Shown: in pieces, positions 55,618 through 64,000 of the stretch
Position numbering within the stretch: position 1 is the first letter of the stretch
Layout of the letters: every line of letters starts with the position of its first letter
Origin: CAVZLD01 sp964522605
GTDB lineage: Bacteria > Planctomycetota > Planctomycetia > Pirellulales > Pirellulaceae
Assembly (NCBI GenBank): GCA_964522605.1
Contig: CAZFWV010000003.1
Location: 4,547-68,546 of the forward strand
DNA: 64,000 nucleotides
Reading direction: 5' to 3'
Position numbers and translations under genes: made by a program
The notes under the pieces: generated by a model
Database searches by the model: none
What the model saw: only the letters and a program-made list of their open reading frames with translations
What the model was told of the DNA's origin: nothing

Positions 55618-57063
55618 TCATCCGTGCGAATCACCCGGTGGGTTGCGTATTACGAGCAACCGGACTTCCGTCATGCTCTCCATCGCCCAACGCAACCCTT
55701 CTCGCCCCAAACCACTGTCCTTGACGCCACCATAGGGCATATGATCGACGCGCCACGAAGGTACTTCGTTGATCATCACACCGCCAACATCCAGCGAATC
55801 CCAGGCCTGAAACGCTTTGTGGATGTCGCGCGTGAACACGCCCGCCTGCAATCCGTAGTCACTCTGATTCACTTCCTGCAATGCTTCTGCGAAAGAAGTA
55901 GATCTTGCCAGGATAATGACGGGGCCAAACACCTCTTGACAATAGACATTCGCCGTCTTCGGTACGTCCTCGAGGACGGTTGCATCCATCATGCGCCCTT
56001 GCCGACGACCGCCACTCAGCAGCTTCGCTCCTGCCGTCACCGCAGATGCGACCCAATCTTCAACTCGCCTTGCTTCGTCGGTGGAGATCATTGGACCGAG
56101 AAACGTCTCTTCCTTCCGAGGATCACCTAAGGCCAGTTCGCGTACCGCATACACAAGCTGATCCCGGAAGGCTTCATACACAGCCTCATGGACCAGTACA
56201 CGTTGCACGCTGATACAACTTTGCCCCGACTGATAGTAGCCACCGAACACAATCCGGCGGACGGCGTCATCTAGATCTGCGTCGGCATCTACGACGCAGG
56301 CCGCATTGCCGCCGAGCTCCAGCGTCACCTGTTTCTTGCGTGCCCGATCACGAAGCTCCCACCCGACTTCGGCCGAACCGGTGAAACTTAGCTTTTTGAT
56401 ACGCTCGTCTTCGACCAAAGCGCCAGCGTCACGACTGGACAGCGGGAGGATTGAAAATGCTCCTTCGGGGAGTTCCGTTTCAGCTAACATTTCGCCAAGT
56501 ACCAGAGCGCTGACGGGTGTTGCGCTTGCGGGTTTGAGAACAAACGGACACCCGACGGCAATTGCTGGAGCAATTTTGTGAGCGACGAGATTCAAAGGGA
56601 AGTTCCAGGGAGTAATGAAGCCGCACGGGCCAATCGGTATGCGCTTCCACATTCCTTGGTAGCCGGCCGCTCGGGCAGAGACATCAAGCGGTATGACCTC
56701 GCCCATGATTCGAGTTGATTCGTCGGCAGCGATCCGCAAGGTATCGATCAACCGCGAGACTTCACCGCGTGCATGTTGAATCGGCTTACCCGCCTCGAGA
56801 CAGACGATCTGAGCTAACTCTTCAGCACGTTCGCTTGACCGGCTCACCAAATGCTCGAGGATCGCGCGCCGCTGATACGAAGCCATTTGGCGCATGGGAG
56901 CCGCTGCCTGTGCGGCGCGCGTAATCGCCTCGTCGAGAATTCTTGCATCGGCGCGAGCCACTCGTGTCGCAACTTCTCCCAAGTATTTGTCTTCCACCTC
57001 CAAATCGGCATTCGGCTGACACGCACGATTCGCCAGATAGAATGGATACTTTTGCTGAACCAT
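55618..57063 (-). CDS. NAD(P)-dependent aldehyde dehydrogenase
   Basis: A 481-residue aldehyde dehydrogenase. Cofactor and active-site parts are all in place: GFITPWNFPLNLVAHKIAPA, KPASATPVSALVLGE, SFTGSAEVGWELRD, the general base Glu in VTLELGGNA and the catalytic Cys in YYQSGQSCISVQRV. The C-terminus has EVFGPVIIL and PYGGVKDSGLGREG. AAGGAG precedes the ATG by about 8 bases. It lies downstream of the acetolactate-synthase-like gene on the same strand, separated by 298 bp with a palindromic repeat. The substrate is open; oxidation of a small aldehyde in fermentation or detoxification is likely. Confidence 0.93.
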   Translation of the reverse strand: MVQQKYPFYLANRACQPNADLEVEDKYLGEVATRVARADARILDEAITRAAQAAAPMRQMASYQRRAILEHLVSRSSERAEELAQIVCLEAGKPIQHARGEVSRLIDTLRIAADESTRIMGEVIPLDVSARAAGYQGMWKRIPIGPCGFITPWNFPLNLVAHKIAPAIAVGCPFVLKPASATPVSALVLGEMLAETELPEGAFSILPLSSRDAGALVEDERIKKLSFTGSAEVGWELRDRARKKQVTLELGGNAACVVDADADLDDAVRRIVFGGYYQSGQSCISVQRVLVHEAVYEAFRDQLVYAVRELALGDPRKEETFLGPMISTDEARRVEDWVASAVTAGAKLLSGGRRQGRMMDATVLEDVPKTANVYCQEVFGPVIILARSTSFAEALQEVNQSDYGLQAGVFTRDIHKAFQAWDSLDVGGVMINEVPSWRVDHMPYGGVKDSGLGREGLRWAMESMTEVRLLVIRNPPGDSHG

Positions 57064-57108
57064 ACTTCTCGCTCCTTTGCTGGAGGCGTCCGCTGATTCT
57101 CAACTCGT

Positions 57109-57216
57109 GGCGGTTTCAATACTGGGAGGGGAGGCTCCTGCTGAGCCGCAATTGCGATAAACGCCGGCTCGGCAGGAGCCTCGCCCTCCCGAATCTCGGT
57201 TTTGAAACGGCTTCCA
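57109..57216. repeat. CTAG-family palindromic repeat, copy D
   Basis: A 108-bp palindrome: GGCGGTTTCAATACTGGGAG, GGGAGGCTCCTGCTGAGCC, loop of about 20 bases, GGCTCGGCAGGAGCCTCGCC, then GGTTTTGAAACGGCTTCCAG. It has lost the terminal CTAG (CCAG here). It is followed at once by a partial copy of another hairpin unit (CAAGTCGGCCTATG, 57227-57240). It fills most of the gap between two co-directional genes. Confidence 0.9.
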
Positions 57217-57361
57217 GGCTCTGTCTCAAGTCGGCCTATGTTGACCGTGGCTTTTGTGTCAAAGCCCAGGCAGACGCGCCATGTACGAAGGCAATCCGCT
57301 GCATCGCGTGTTGTTTGGCAGACCGCTCGCCCGGCGAAGGCCAACATTGGTAACCATTTGT

Positions 57362-59017
57362 TTAGCCGATCCGACTGGCGAATGCACCAAGACGTTCGGA
57401 CATCCGTCGGTTCTCGCGATAGTCAATCGGTACAACGACCAGCGAGGGGCCGCGGTGTTCGAAAGCACCCAGCAGCGACGGTAGGACGTCTCGAGAGCGA
57501 TTGACTCGCCAACAACGCCATCCAAAGGCATCCGCCAATTGATGCCAATCGGGATTTCCGAAGGTCATGTCCACATGGTGCCCAAACTCCAGGTCCTGCT
57601 TCCAACTTACCAGGCCAAAGTCATGGTCTTCCCATACCATCACCGTGATATCGGTGTCCAATCGCCTGGCGGTCTCCATTTCCTGTACATTCATCAGGAA
57701 ATCCCCGTCGCCGACAATTGCAAGAACGCGTCGATCTGCGTCGACCAGATGCGCTGCGATTGCTCCCGGAAGGGGCATCCCCATAGAACAGAATCCATTC
57801 GACATCAGACACGTGTTCGGCTCCTGGCAATGGTAATACCGACCAACCCACATTTTGTGCGCTCCAACTCCACAAAGCAGCAGATCGTTCGGTCCTAAGA
57901 CCTGTTTCACATCCCACAAGACCTTTTGGGGACGGACGCACGACTCCGTATCGTCGTCGCAGAACTCAGCAAAGTCCGCTTGCATCGACCGTCTTGTTTC
58001 CGCTTGTCGTAACCGATCGATTCGGGGAACGCCCATGTCGTTCAACCTCGCCACGAGCGTTTCCAGGATCTGACTGATGTCGCCAATCAGTTCTACTTCG
58101 GGATGATAGTGAGCGTCAATTTCTGCTGGAACAAAATCGATATGGACGATGGGTTTGCCTCCTCGATGATTCCAGAGTCGAGGTGGATATTCAGCCATAT
58201 CGTATCCAATGGTAATCACCAGATCCGACTCGTCGACGTGGCGAGACACCTGATCGTGTTGCTGCAGCCCAATACTGAACAAGCAGTACTCTGCTTCGGA
58301 ACTAACGCAGCCTTTCGCCATGAACGTGCTGACGACACCGATCGAAGTCAATTCGCAGAATCGTCGAAGTTGGCGACTCGCCCGCCGGCGAATCGTCCCA
58401 TTGCCGGCGATGATCACCGGCCGGGTTGATGCCTGCAACATGGCCAGGCCTTCTTCGAGCGCCGATTCGTCGACGGAAGGTCGCCGAAAACGGTGGGGGC
58501 GCAGAGGCCTTTCTTCTGTGCTCCTTCTTGCGATGTCTTCTGAAAGCTCCAGATGGACGGCACCTGGCTTCTCACTTCGACTCAACCGAACCGCCTTGCG
58601 CACCACCTCGGGAATCGTGTCGGGATGGCGAATCGCATGAGCCCATTTCGTAATCGGACGAAACATGCCCACGACATCGATGACCTGGTGACTCTCTTTG
58701 TGATGCAGATGTACATCGCCCTGTCCCGTAATCACAATCAGGGGCGATCGATCCATGTTCGCATTGGCGACTCCCGTGACAAGATTCGTTGCTCCGGGGC
58801 CAAGCGTGGACAGTGCAACGGCGGGATTACCGGTCAGCCGGCCATACACGTCACCCATGAACGCCGCGCCCTGTTCGTGACGCGTCAACACAAAGCGGAT
58901 CTGATCCGATTCAGCCAACGCTAGCAGAAAATCGGCATTTTCCTCACCAGGTACCCCAAAGACGAATTCGATCCCCTCCTGCTCCAGACACTCGACCAAT
59001 AGGCTTGCCGCATTCAT
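57362..59017 (-). CDS. ThDP-dependent enzyme, acetolactate-synthase-like large subunit
   Basis: A 551-residue thiamine-diphosphate enzyme of the acetolactate synthase type. The catalytic Glu is in VLTRHEQGAAFMGDVYGR. The FAD/fold domain shows PVIIAGNGTIRRRAS, and the ThDP/Mg site is VGDGDFLMNVQEMETARRLD. It is closest in character to stand-alone AlsS-type enzymes that turn two pyruvates into acetolactate; no regulatory subunit gene is nearby. It precedes the aldehyde dehydrogenase on the same strand, so both may serve pyruvate overflow or low-oxygen metabolism. Related pyruvate decarboxylases are less likely but not excluded. Confidence 0.88.
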   Translation of the reverse strand: MNAASLLVECLEQEGIEFVFGVPGEENADFLLALAESDQIRFVLTRHEQGAAFMGDVYGRLTGNPAVALSTLGPGATNLVTGVANANMDRSPLIVITGQGDVHLHHKESHQVIDVVGMFRPITKWAHAIRHPDTIPEVVRKAVRLSRSEKPGAVHLELSEDIARRSTEERPLRPHRFRRPSVDESALEEGLAMLQASTRPVIIAGNGTIRRRASRQLRRFCELTSIGVVSTFMAKGCVSSEAEYCLFSIGLQQHDQVSRHVDESDLVITIGYDMAEYPPRLWNHRGGKPIVHIDFVPAEIDAHYHPEVELIGDISQILETLVARLNDMGVPRIDRLRQAETRRSMQADFAEFCDDDTESCVRPQKVLWDVKQVLGPNDLLLCGVGAHKMWVGRYYHCQEPNTCLMSNGFCSMGMPLPGAIAAHLVDADRRVLAIVGDGDFLMNVQEMETARRLDTDITVMVWEDHDFGLVSWKQDLEFGHHVDMTFGNPDWHQLADAFGWRCWRVNRSRDVLPSLLGAFEHRGPSLVVVPIDYRENRRMSERLGAFASRIG

Positions 59018-59099
59018 AGATTCATAAGACGTGACGGAGAGTGTTGAAACGGCCCGATGATTCGATTGATCCTAGCCGATGGAGCACAGTTCTCGTATT

Positions 59100-59121
59100 G
59101 CACTGGCAGAGCCAGTGGCAC
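59100..59121. repeat. Dispersed palindromic repeat, GGCACTGGC family, copy 3 (cut by gap)
   Basis: GCACTGGCAGAGCCAGTGGC, the core palindrome, stands 10 bases from the N run. The rest of the element is probably inside the gap. Repeats of this kind are a usual cause of assembly breaks. Confidence 0.8.
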
Positions 59122-59131
59122 CCACGCGATG

Positions 59132-59231
59132 NNNNNNNNNNNNNNNNNNNNNNNNNNNNNNNNNNNNNNNNNNNNNNNNNNNNNNNNNNNNNNNNNNNNN
59201 NNNNNNNNNNNNNNNNNNNNNNNNNNNNNNN
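59132..59231. other. Assembly gap (100 N)
   Basis: Exactly 100 unknown bases, the conventional filler for a gap of unknown size. Sequence on the two sides should not be assumed to be at true distance. Confidence 0.98.
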
Positions 59232-59584
59232 ATTCGCAAGATTTGTTCCGAATTCACCCTTTTTGAAAGCCGGGCTGTCTCCACCTTCGTATTCCTCCGA
59301 TGACCACGAGCCCGTGACCGGGCAGATGCCCGACATCATGACTGCCCGACCCGACAAGATGACGCGTCATGGCGTCTAAGTTCCGGGGACCTCGTTTTTG
59401 GCACCGCGCTTGCACGTCACGGAACAGACTCTCGTTTCTGTGCGTTCCTTGTCGAAGGTCTCGGAGCCGAAGTTCACTGGGCCGAGAACTCTCCCGAATT
59501 CCGCGGGCCGATTGTCGCATGGCACTGCCCGTAGACAGCACAACGACACATGATAAATCACTCACCAGGAAGGAATACAATTCG

Positions 59585-60664
59585 ATGACAACTTCAAGTG
59601 CACACTCCGCAGAAAGTAGTCCGATTCTCGTGACAGGAGCGGCAGGCTTAATCGGCATGCGTCTTGTACGGGCGCTCGCGGGTGAGTTTCCTGTTGCCGC
59701 GTTCGACGTCGTCGAACCTGACGAGGAGGTCCCCAATACCGACTGGATCCGCTGCGACCTGACAGACGACGCCGCCGTGAGCGACTCGCTCAGCCAACTT
59801 CGCGAACGTCACGGTAATCACTTGGCGAGCGTTATCCACCTGGCAGCCTATTACGATTTTTCGGGAGAGCCAAGTCCGCTGTATCAAGACCTGACCGTTC
59901 GAGGTACGGGCCGACTTTTGCAGGGATTGCAATCTTTCGAAGTCGATCAATTTGTGTTCTCGAGTACGCTGCTCGTGATGCAGGCTACATCACCAGGTCA
60001 GCTCTTGACCGAAGATTCACCTGTAAACGCAGAATGGGATTACCCAAAATCGAAGTTGGCGACCGAGAAATTAATTTCGGAGTCGCGTAACGGCATTCCT
60101 TCTGTCGTGTTACGAATTGCTGGGGCCTACGACGAAGACTGTCACAGCATTCCGATTGCCCAACAGATTCGCCGCATCTTTGAAGAAGAACTGCAGAGTC
60201 ATTTCTTCCCAGGCAACCTTGATCATGGCCAGTCGTTCGTACACCTCGATGACGTGGCCGCATGCATTCACAAAGTGATTCAGCGACGTCACGATCTGGA
60301 GTCGGAAGAGCTGTTTCTCGTGGGAGAACCGGATGTAGTCAACTATGGCGAATTGCAGCAGATGATCGGTGAGATCCTCCACGGCACCGCCTGGTCGACG
60401 GTTGAAATCCCGAAGTCGGTAGCAAAGGTGGGTGCGTGGGCCGAGGAAAAGGTCGGCCATGATACCTTCATCAAGCCGTGGATGATCGATCTGGCCGATG
60501 CCCATTACCCGGTAGACATCACGCGAGCGCGGAATCGACTTGGGTGGATTCCCGAGCATTCCCTGCGAGACACAGTTCCCGAAATGGCTCGACGACTTCA
60601 GGAAGACCCAGCACGCTGGTATCGCGCGAATCAACTTGAACTTCCTGAGTGGCTGTCGAAGTAG
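59585..60664 (+). CDS. NAD-dependent epimerase/dehydratase (extended SDR)
   Basis: A 359-residue extended short-chain dehydrogenase. The NAD-binding glycine motif is VTGAAGLIGMRLVRAL near residue 17, the acidic strand end VIHLAAYYDFSGEP, and the catalytic pair Tyr-Lys is in WDYPKSKLATEKLI. Sequence and length fit nucleotide-sugar epimerases/dehydratases or related reductases. AGGAAGGA about 8 bases before the ATG at 59585 fixes the start against a long upstream frame. It is followed by the CPA2 antiporter after 102 bp. Substrate unknown. Confidence 0.9.
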   Translation: MTTSSAHSAESSPILVTGAAGLIGMRLVRALAGEFPVAAFDVVEPDEEVPNTDWIRCDLTDDAAVSDSLSQLRERHGNHLASVIHLAAYYDFSGEPSPLYQDLTVRGTGRLLQGLQSFEVDQFVFSSTLLVMQATSPGQLLTEDSPVNAEWDYPKSKLATEKLISESRNGIPSVVLRIAGAYDEDCHSIPIAQQIRRIFEEELQSHFFPGNLDHGQSFVHLDDVAACIHKVIQRRHDLESEELFLVGEPDVVNYGELQQMIGEILHGTAWSTVEIPKSVAKVGAWAEEKVGHDTFIKPWMIDLADAHYPVDITRARNRLGWIPEHSLRDTVPEMARRLQEDPARWYRANQLELPEWLSK

Positions 60665-60766
60665 CCAACGTTGCCGATCGGCTCCGCTCAGCTTCACCGG
60701 ACGCAGTTTGTTCTTTCACCTCATCTCAGTCGGCCCGTTTTGTGGGTCGATTGCTGGGTTCCGAGT

Positions 60767-61891
60767 ATGGAAATACTCTACATCCTTCTAGTACTGCTGG
60801 TGGTCACTCGGACCTTGGGAGAAGTGGCGGTTCGCCTGCGCCAGCCGGCGCTCGTGGGTGAACTGATTGGTGGGATCCTACTTGGAGCGATTGCGACCGC
60901 CTATTCGGCGCGCCTGCCTGTTCTGGCGGGCCTGCAGGAGGACCCGGTCTTTGCTGCGATCACGGACTTGGGGATTTTCTTCCTGATGTTGCTTGCGGGA
61001 ATTGAAATGCGGCCGAAGGAGCTTTTTGAAGTAACCGGCGGCGCGCTGCCTGTAGCCATTTCCGCAATGCTTGTCCCCTTAGGTATCGGCTTTGCCGTGG
61101 CGTGGTACTGGCTTCCCGCGAACGAATACCGCCTCGCGCAGTCGCTGTTCGTGGGAACAGCTCTGGCCATTACGGCCGTCCCCGTCGCCGTTCGCGTCTT
61201 GATGGACCTGGGCCAATTAGACACTCGCTTANNNNNNNNNNNNNNNNNNNNNNNNNNNNNNNNNNNNNNNNNNNNNNNNNNNNNNNNNNNNNNNNNNNNN
61301 NNNNNNNNNNNNNNNNNNNNNNNNNNNNNNNTATTGATTGTTGCGATGGCATTTGCCCTGCTTGCCGAACTGATCGGAATGCATTTTATTCTCGGCAGCT
61401 TCGTGGCAGGCCTCTTTTTCAGTCGGCGCAGTATCGAACAACACACTTATCAACAGGTGCGACAGAAAGTCTCTGGGATCACAACCGGATTCCTTGCACC
61501 GGTGTTTTTCGCATCGATTGGGCTCGAACTGGACTTGAGTGCCGTCACCAAAATCCCTCTCTTCCTTTCTGTATTGCTGACCGTGGCTTTCCTCGGCAAG
61601 ATGCTGGGGGCGGGAGTGGCCGGCCGTTGGGTTGGTCTGCCGCAACGAGAAGCGTTCGCGCTGGGGACGGCGATGAGTGCACGTGGTGCGGTGGAATTAA
61701 TCGTCGCGGGGATTGCGCTACGCGCCGGACTGTTTTCGCATCCGCAGCCTCCGCCGCCCGTCATCGAATACCTGTTCTCCGCGATCGTAATTGTCGCGGT
61801 CGTAACGACACTGATTGTGCCGATCGCCTTGCGTGGCATCCTGGGATCCGAACTCGAAACAACGAACAGGGATACCGACAACCGTGGGTAA
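60767..61891 (+). CDS. CPA2-family cation:proton antiporter (Kef/NapA-like), interrupted by gap
   Basis: A polytopic antiporter of the CPA2 family. The N-terminal part shows ILYILLVLLVVTRTLGEVAV, LRQPALVGELIGGILLG and the helix TDLGIFFLMLLAGIEMRPKE typical of Kef/NapA proteins. The C-terminal part has LLAELIGMHFILGSFVAGLF, FFASIGLELDL and ARGAVELIVAGIALRAG. The ion-binding Asp region between VAVRVLMDLGQLDTRL and the second part lies in the 100-N gap. Related proteins need about 90-100 residues there, so the true gap is probably longer than 100 bases. Function: K+ or Na+/H+ exchange, suited to pH or osmotic stress. Confidence 0.82.
   Translation: MEILYILLVLLVVTRTLGEVAVRLRQPALVGELIGGILLGAIATAYSARLPVLAGLQEDPVFAAITDLGIFFLMLLAGIEMRPKELFEVTGGALPVAISAMLVPLGIGFAVAWYWLPANEYRLAQSLFVGTALAITAVPVAVRVLMDLGQLDTRLXXXXXXXXXXXXXXXXXXXXXXXXXXXXXXXXXXLIVAMAFALLAELIGMHFILGSFVAGLFFSRRSIEQHTYQQVRQKVSGITTGFLAPVFFASIGLELDLSAVTKIPLFLSVLLTVAFLGKMLGAGVAGRWVGLPQREAFALGTAMSARGAVELIVAGIALRAGLFSHPQPPPPVIEYLFSAIVIVAVVTTLIVPIALRGILGSELETTNRDTDNRG
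61232..61331. other. Assembly gap (100 N) inside the antiporter gene
   Basis: Exactly 100 N. The reading frame happens to continue across it, but 33 residues are too few for the missing helices, so the size is not real. Confidence 0.98.
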
Positions 61892-61933
61892 CTTCAAGTC
61901 GAATCTTGGCTGAACTCCAAGCATCCACAATCT

Positions 61934-61986
61934 AAGAAGTTGTTCGACAAATGGGGTGGCACTGGCTATGCCAGAGTCTTTTTTCG
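61934..61986. repeat. Dispersed palindromic repeat, GGCACTGGC family, copy 4 (half unit)
   Basis: AAGAAGTTGTTCGACAAATG, GGGTGGCACTGGCTATGCC, AGAGTCTTTTTTCG: this matches 2627-2682 (unit plus first core) with about 7 differences but lacks the second core. It shows that the left flank is part of the repeat and not chance. Confidence 0.82.
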
Positions 61987-62010
61987 AAGCAGCAACACGA
62001 GACCACCGTG

Positions 62011-62403
62011 ATGACACCGAATCCCTCGCAGGCCCTACCGAGCCCTGACCAGCGGCCAGATGCCGATGTGGTGATTTACGACGGAAGTTGCCGATTGTGC
62101 CGCGCGTCGGCGCAGGCACTCAGCCGCATCGATCTGCGCGACCAACTTGCGTTTCTGCCGTTGCAGGACCCCGTCGTTACTCAACGGTATCCAGATCTGT
62201 CCCAAAAAGAACTGGAGCAGCACGTCTATGTGGTCGACCACCATGGTGGACGTCATAACGGAGCGACGGCAGTTCGATATCTCACCGGCCAATTACCGGC
62301 CCTCTGGCCCCTCGCTCCACTGCTCCATCTGCCCGGCAGCCAACCGGTCTGGGAATGGCTCTACGAGCAAGTTTCGCGCAGACGACACATCTTTGACCGT
62401 TAG
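62011..62403 (+). CDS. DCC-family thiol-disulfide oxidoreductase (DUF393)
   Basis: A 130-residue protein of the DUF393/DCC family. The active-site signature is VVIYDGSCRLCRASAQAL, with a CxxC redox pair, followed by LAFLPLQDP and a helical part (NGATAVRYLTGQLPALWPLA) ending in WLYEQVSRRRHIFDR. Thioredoxin-like activity is assumed for the family; the partner is unknown. The start at 62011 is preferred; the upstream frame reads through a repeat. It converges with the sigma factor gene, with 6 bp between stops. Confidence 0.88.
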   Translation: MTPNPSQALPSPDQRPDADVVIYDGSCRLCRASAQALSRIDLRDQLAFLPLQDPVVTQRYPDLSQKELEQHVYVVDHHGGRHNGATAVRYLTGQLPALWPLAPLLHLPGSQPVWEWLYEQVSRRRHIFDR

Positions 62404-62409
62404 CTGCTG

Positions 62410-63999
62410 CTAGTTTTGTGGGGGCTGGCTCTCGAGTTGATCGTACCTTGTCAGGCAATCCAGGATTCGGTCGATGGCACCCTCCCCCAGATGTCTGATC
62501 TGTTGCAGGTCGGTTCGGCGGACGTTGACCAGATCGCGCAACGTAATGATCGAGAATTTTGATTCTTCGAGCATCGAGATCGTTCGCTGTGGCAGTCCCA
62601 AATGTTCGAGTCGCGCTACACCATCGCCACGACGGACACCTTCCTGAATGGCTCGTAATGCCGCGGGCGTGGGAACCTTTCGTTGTGCGCGAGATGGGAC
62701 CGATCGGCCGCGATGATAACGACGGCTGCGCGAAGTCAGTCGTTTTTCAAACGGTTGTGTGTCCCCTGTTCGCGCACTCGGCGGCTCTTGTGTCTCGGGG
62801 GCGACCTGCCGGCTGTGTTCCGGTGGATAGGAGCTGATGTTATGCTCCTGTGCATCCAAGAATCCAACCAACTCAGAGCGTCGGCGGGGATGCTGCAACT
62901 TGTCCAACGCTCGTCGCACAAGCTGTCGGATCCGTTCCCGTGTGACATGAAACATCCGAGCCATTTCTTCGAGCGTGTGCTCTCGACCGTCCTGGAGTCC
63001 GTATCGAAGTTGCACGACTTCTCGTTCACGTTGAGTCAATGTCTCCATCAACTGGGCAATACGTCGTCGCAGAACATTGTGGCTCGCAGCAACCGCAGGT
63101 TCGTCGCAGTTGTCATCCGGAATGACATCCCCGAGCATTCCTTCCTCGTCTCGCGCAACCGAGAGGGCAAAACTGATCGGTTCCAAATCGATTGAAAGAG
63201 CACTCTGCACCCAGTCACGGCTCATGCCGGTTTCGTTTGCGATTTCATCGATTGACGGTTCACGCCCCAGTTTGGCGAGCAGCTCCGCATGGGACCTTCG
63301 CACCTTCAACGCATCGGATAGAGCCTGAAATGGAACGCGGATCATCCGCCCCTGATTGGCGGCCGCACGCCCAACCGCCTGGCGAATCCACCAAGTCGCG
63401 TAGGTACTGAACTTGAAGCCGCGACGATACTCATATTTTTCCACGGCCCGCATCAATCCCGTATTGCCCTCCTGAATCAAATCACTCAAGTGAACACCTC
63501 GATTGCAGTATCGTTTTGCAATCGATATTACGAGCCGCAGGTTGGCTTCCGACAAGCGACTCTTCGCCTCCTGATGGACTCGGAGCACTTGCTCAATCCG
63601 CTCGACGCGACGATGGAATTCGACCGAAGTCTGTTGGAGATCCGCCAAGATCTGGCGACGCGGCCTCCCGCGATTCGCAAATTCCTCGGGCATTTGGCTG
63701 TTGTCAGCCGAACGGTTACGCTGGTGGGCGTCTTCCGAGTTTGGTCGCTGAATGTCGCGATCGATGGCCCGCAACCGCTCCCACTGGGCTTCAAAAAATT
63801 CCATGCGCAAACCAAGCTCTTCGACCAGGCGAACTGCCCGACGGCGGCGACGTATCAGACGGCGCCAAGCGTCGCGTCGATTCGCACGCGACGCCGATCG
63901 ATTGATCGCAAGGCCGTAATCGCGTCGATTCTGGAGCAAAATCGCTTGCAGTGTCCGCAAATTGTGAGGTAACCGTCCACGAATCTGGTGCTCCTCCAA
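62410..63999 (-). CDS. RpoD-like sigma-70 factor with C-terminal alpha-CTD-like domain (5' end may lie outside window)
   Basis: At least 529 residues. Sigma region 1.2-like helices precede region 2 ([56 protein letters not shown]), region 3 (about 222-300) and region 4 ([15 protein letters not shown], then [18 protein letters not shown]), which together make a primary-type or group 2 sigma factor. From about residue 370 a basic, polar linker leads to a second domain at 464-515: [16 protein letters not shown]...[16 protein letters not shown]. This matches the helix-hairpin-helix pattern of the alpha subunit C-terminal domain; Arg472 aligns with the DNA-contacting Arg265 of E. coli alpha. The TTG at 63999 touches the window edge, so the true start is uncertain. 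Confidence 0.88.
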   Translation of the reverse strand: MEEHQIRGRLPHNLRTLQAILLQNRRDYGLAINRSASRANRRDAWRRLIRRRRRAVRLVEELGLRMEFFEAQWERLRAIDRDIQRPNSEDAHQRNRSADNSQMPEEFANRGRPRRQILADLQQTSVEFHRRVERIEQVLRVHQEAKSRLSEANLRLVISIAKRYCNRGVHLSDLIQEGNTGLMRAVEKYEYRRGFKFSTYATWWIRQAVGRAAANQGRMIRVPFQALSDALKVRRSHAELLAKLGREPSIDEIANETGMSRDWVQSALSIDLEPISFALSVARDEEGMLGDVIPDDNCDEPAVAASHNVLRRRIAQLMETLTQREREVVQLRYGLQDGREHTLEEMARMFHVTRERIRQLVRRALDKLQHPRRRSELVGFLDAQEHNISSYPPEHSRQVAPETQEPPSARTGDTQPFEKRLTSRSRRYHRGRSVPSRAQRKVPTPAALRAIQEGVRRGDGVARLEHLGLPQRTISMLEESKFSIITLRDLVNVRRTDLQQIRHLGEGAIDRILDCLTRYDQLESQPPQN

Positions 64000-64000
64000 A

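Larger units (their letters stand above)
59018..59584. other. Intergenic region interrupted by a scaffold gap
   Basis: Contains the truncated palindromic repeat at 59100, the 100-N gap and about 350 bp before the epimerase gene. Frames running into the gap are not protein-like. True content of the gap is unknown. Confidence 0.6.

Overview
The window looks like part of a metagenome-assembled or draft genome of a planctomycete (Pirellulales-like). Supporting signs are: secreted DUF1080 and sulfatase proteins beside many carbohydrate-active enzymes; a complete alternative complex III (Act) plus caa3 oxidase operon; a Planctomycetota-style RpoD-like sigma factor; moderately high GC; and dispersed palindromic repeats whose accidental translations read REGEAPAEP, a peptide I recall from spurious planctomycete annotations. 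Two runs of exactly 100 N (59132-59231 and 61232-61331) are scaffold joins. The taxonomic call is an inference from gene content; no rRNA is present. I saw no tRNA, CRISPR array or intact insertion sequence.

Region 1 (1-14.5 kb) is a glycan-degradation locus. It holds a DUF1080 protein diverging from a GH63/trehalase-like glycosidase, a 1223-residue secreted protein with a TIM-barrel-like core that I cannot place in a GH family, and a tightly coupled minus-strand operon of GH106 alpha-L-rhamnosidase-like, GH117 anhydrogalactosidase-like and beta-helix proteins. A secreted alpha/beta-hydrolase esterase follows. GH106 plus GH117 plus a sulfatase at 21.4 kb points to a sulfated algal or rhamnose-containing galactan.

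Region 2 (14.1-21.1 kb) is a minus-strand catabolic operon: GntR/FadR-type regulator, 2-hydroxyacid dehydrogenase, enolase-superfamily dehydratase/cycloisomerase, a beta-propeller glycosidase-like protein, a sodium:solute symporter and a small cupin. It is likely to import and process a sugar acid released by region 1. A formylglycine sulfatase and an SGNH esterase with an odd C-terminus follow (21.4-25 kb).

Region 3 (25-34.4 kb) carries ion-transport and membrane genes: a CopB-type copper ATPase, a small membrane protein, a P2-type Ca2+-like ATPase overlapping an AI-2E family permease, DUF2254 and a PRC-barrel protein.

Region 4 (34.4-49.3 kb) is one long minus-strand respiratory operon. Transcription order is an SBP56/methanethiol-oxidase-like Tat protein, ActA (pentaheme), ActB, ActC, ActD, ActE, ActF, a small membrane protein, Sco, CoxB (with cytochrome c domain), CoxA, CoxC and CoxD. 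ActA-F should oxidise menaquinol and pass electrons to the caa3 oxidase. CoxA has the A2-type YSHP signature.

Region 5 (49.8-62.4 kb) is a stress-type islet: several small unknown proteins, an orphan NarL-type response regulator, DUF2383, tandem-CBS, universal stress protein, aldehyde dehydrogenase, acetolactate-synthase-like ThDP enzyme, NAD-dependent epimerase, CPA2 antiporter (broken by a gap) and a DCC-family thiol protein.

Region 6 (62.4-64 kb) holds an RpoD-like sigma factor whose C-terminus carries, after a basic linker, a domain resembling the C-terminal domain of the RNA polymerase alpha subunit. I consider this the most unusual single gene here.
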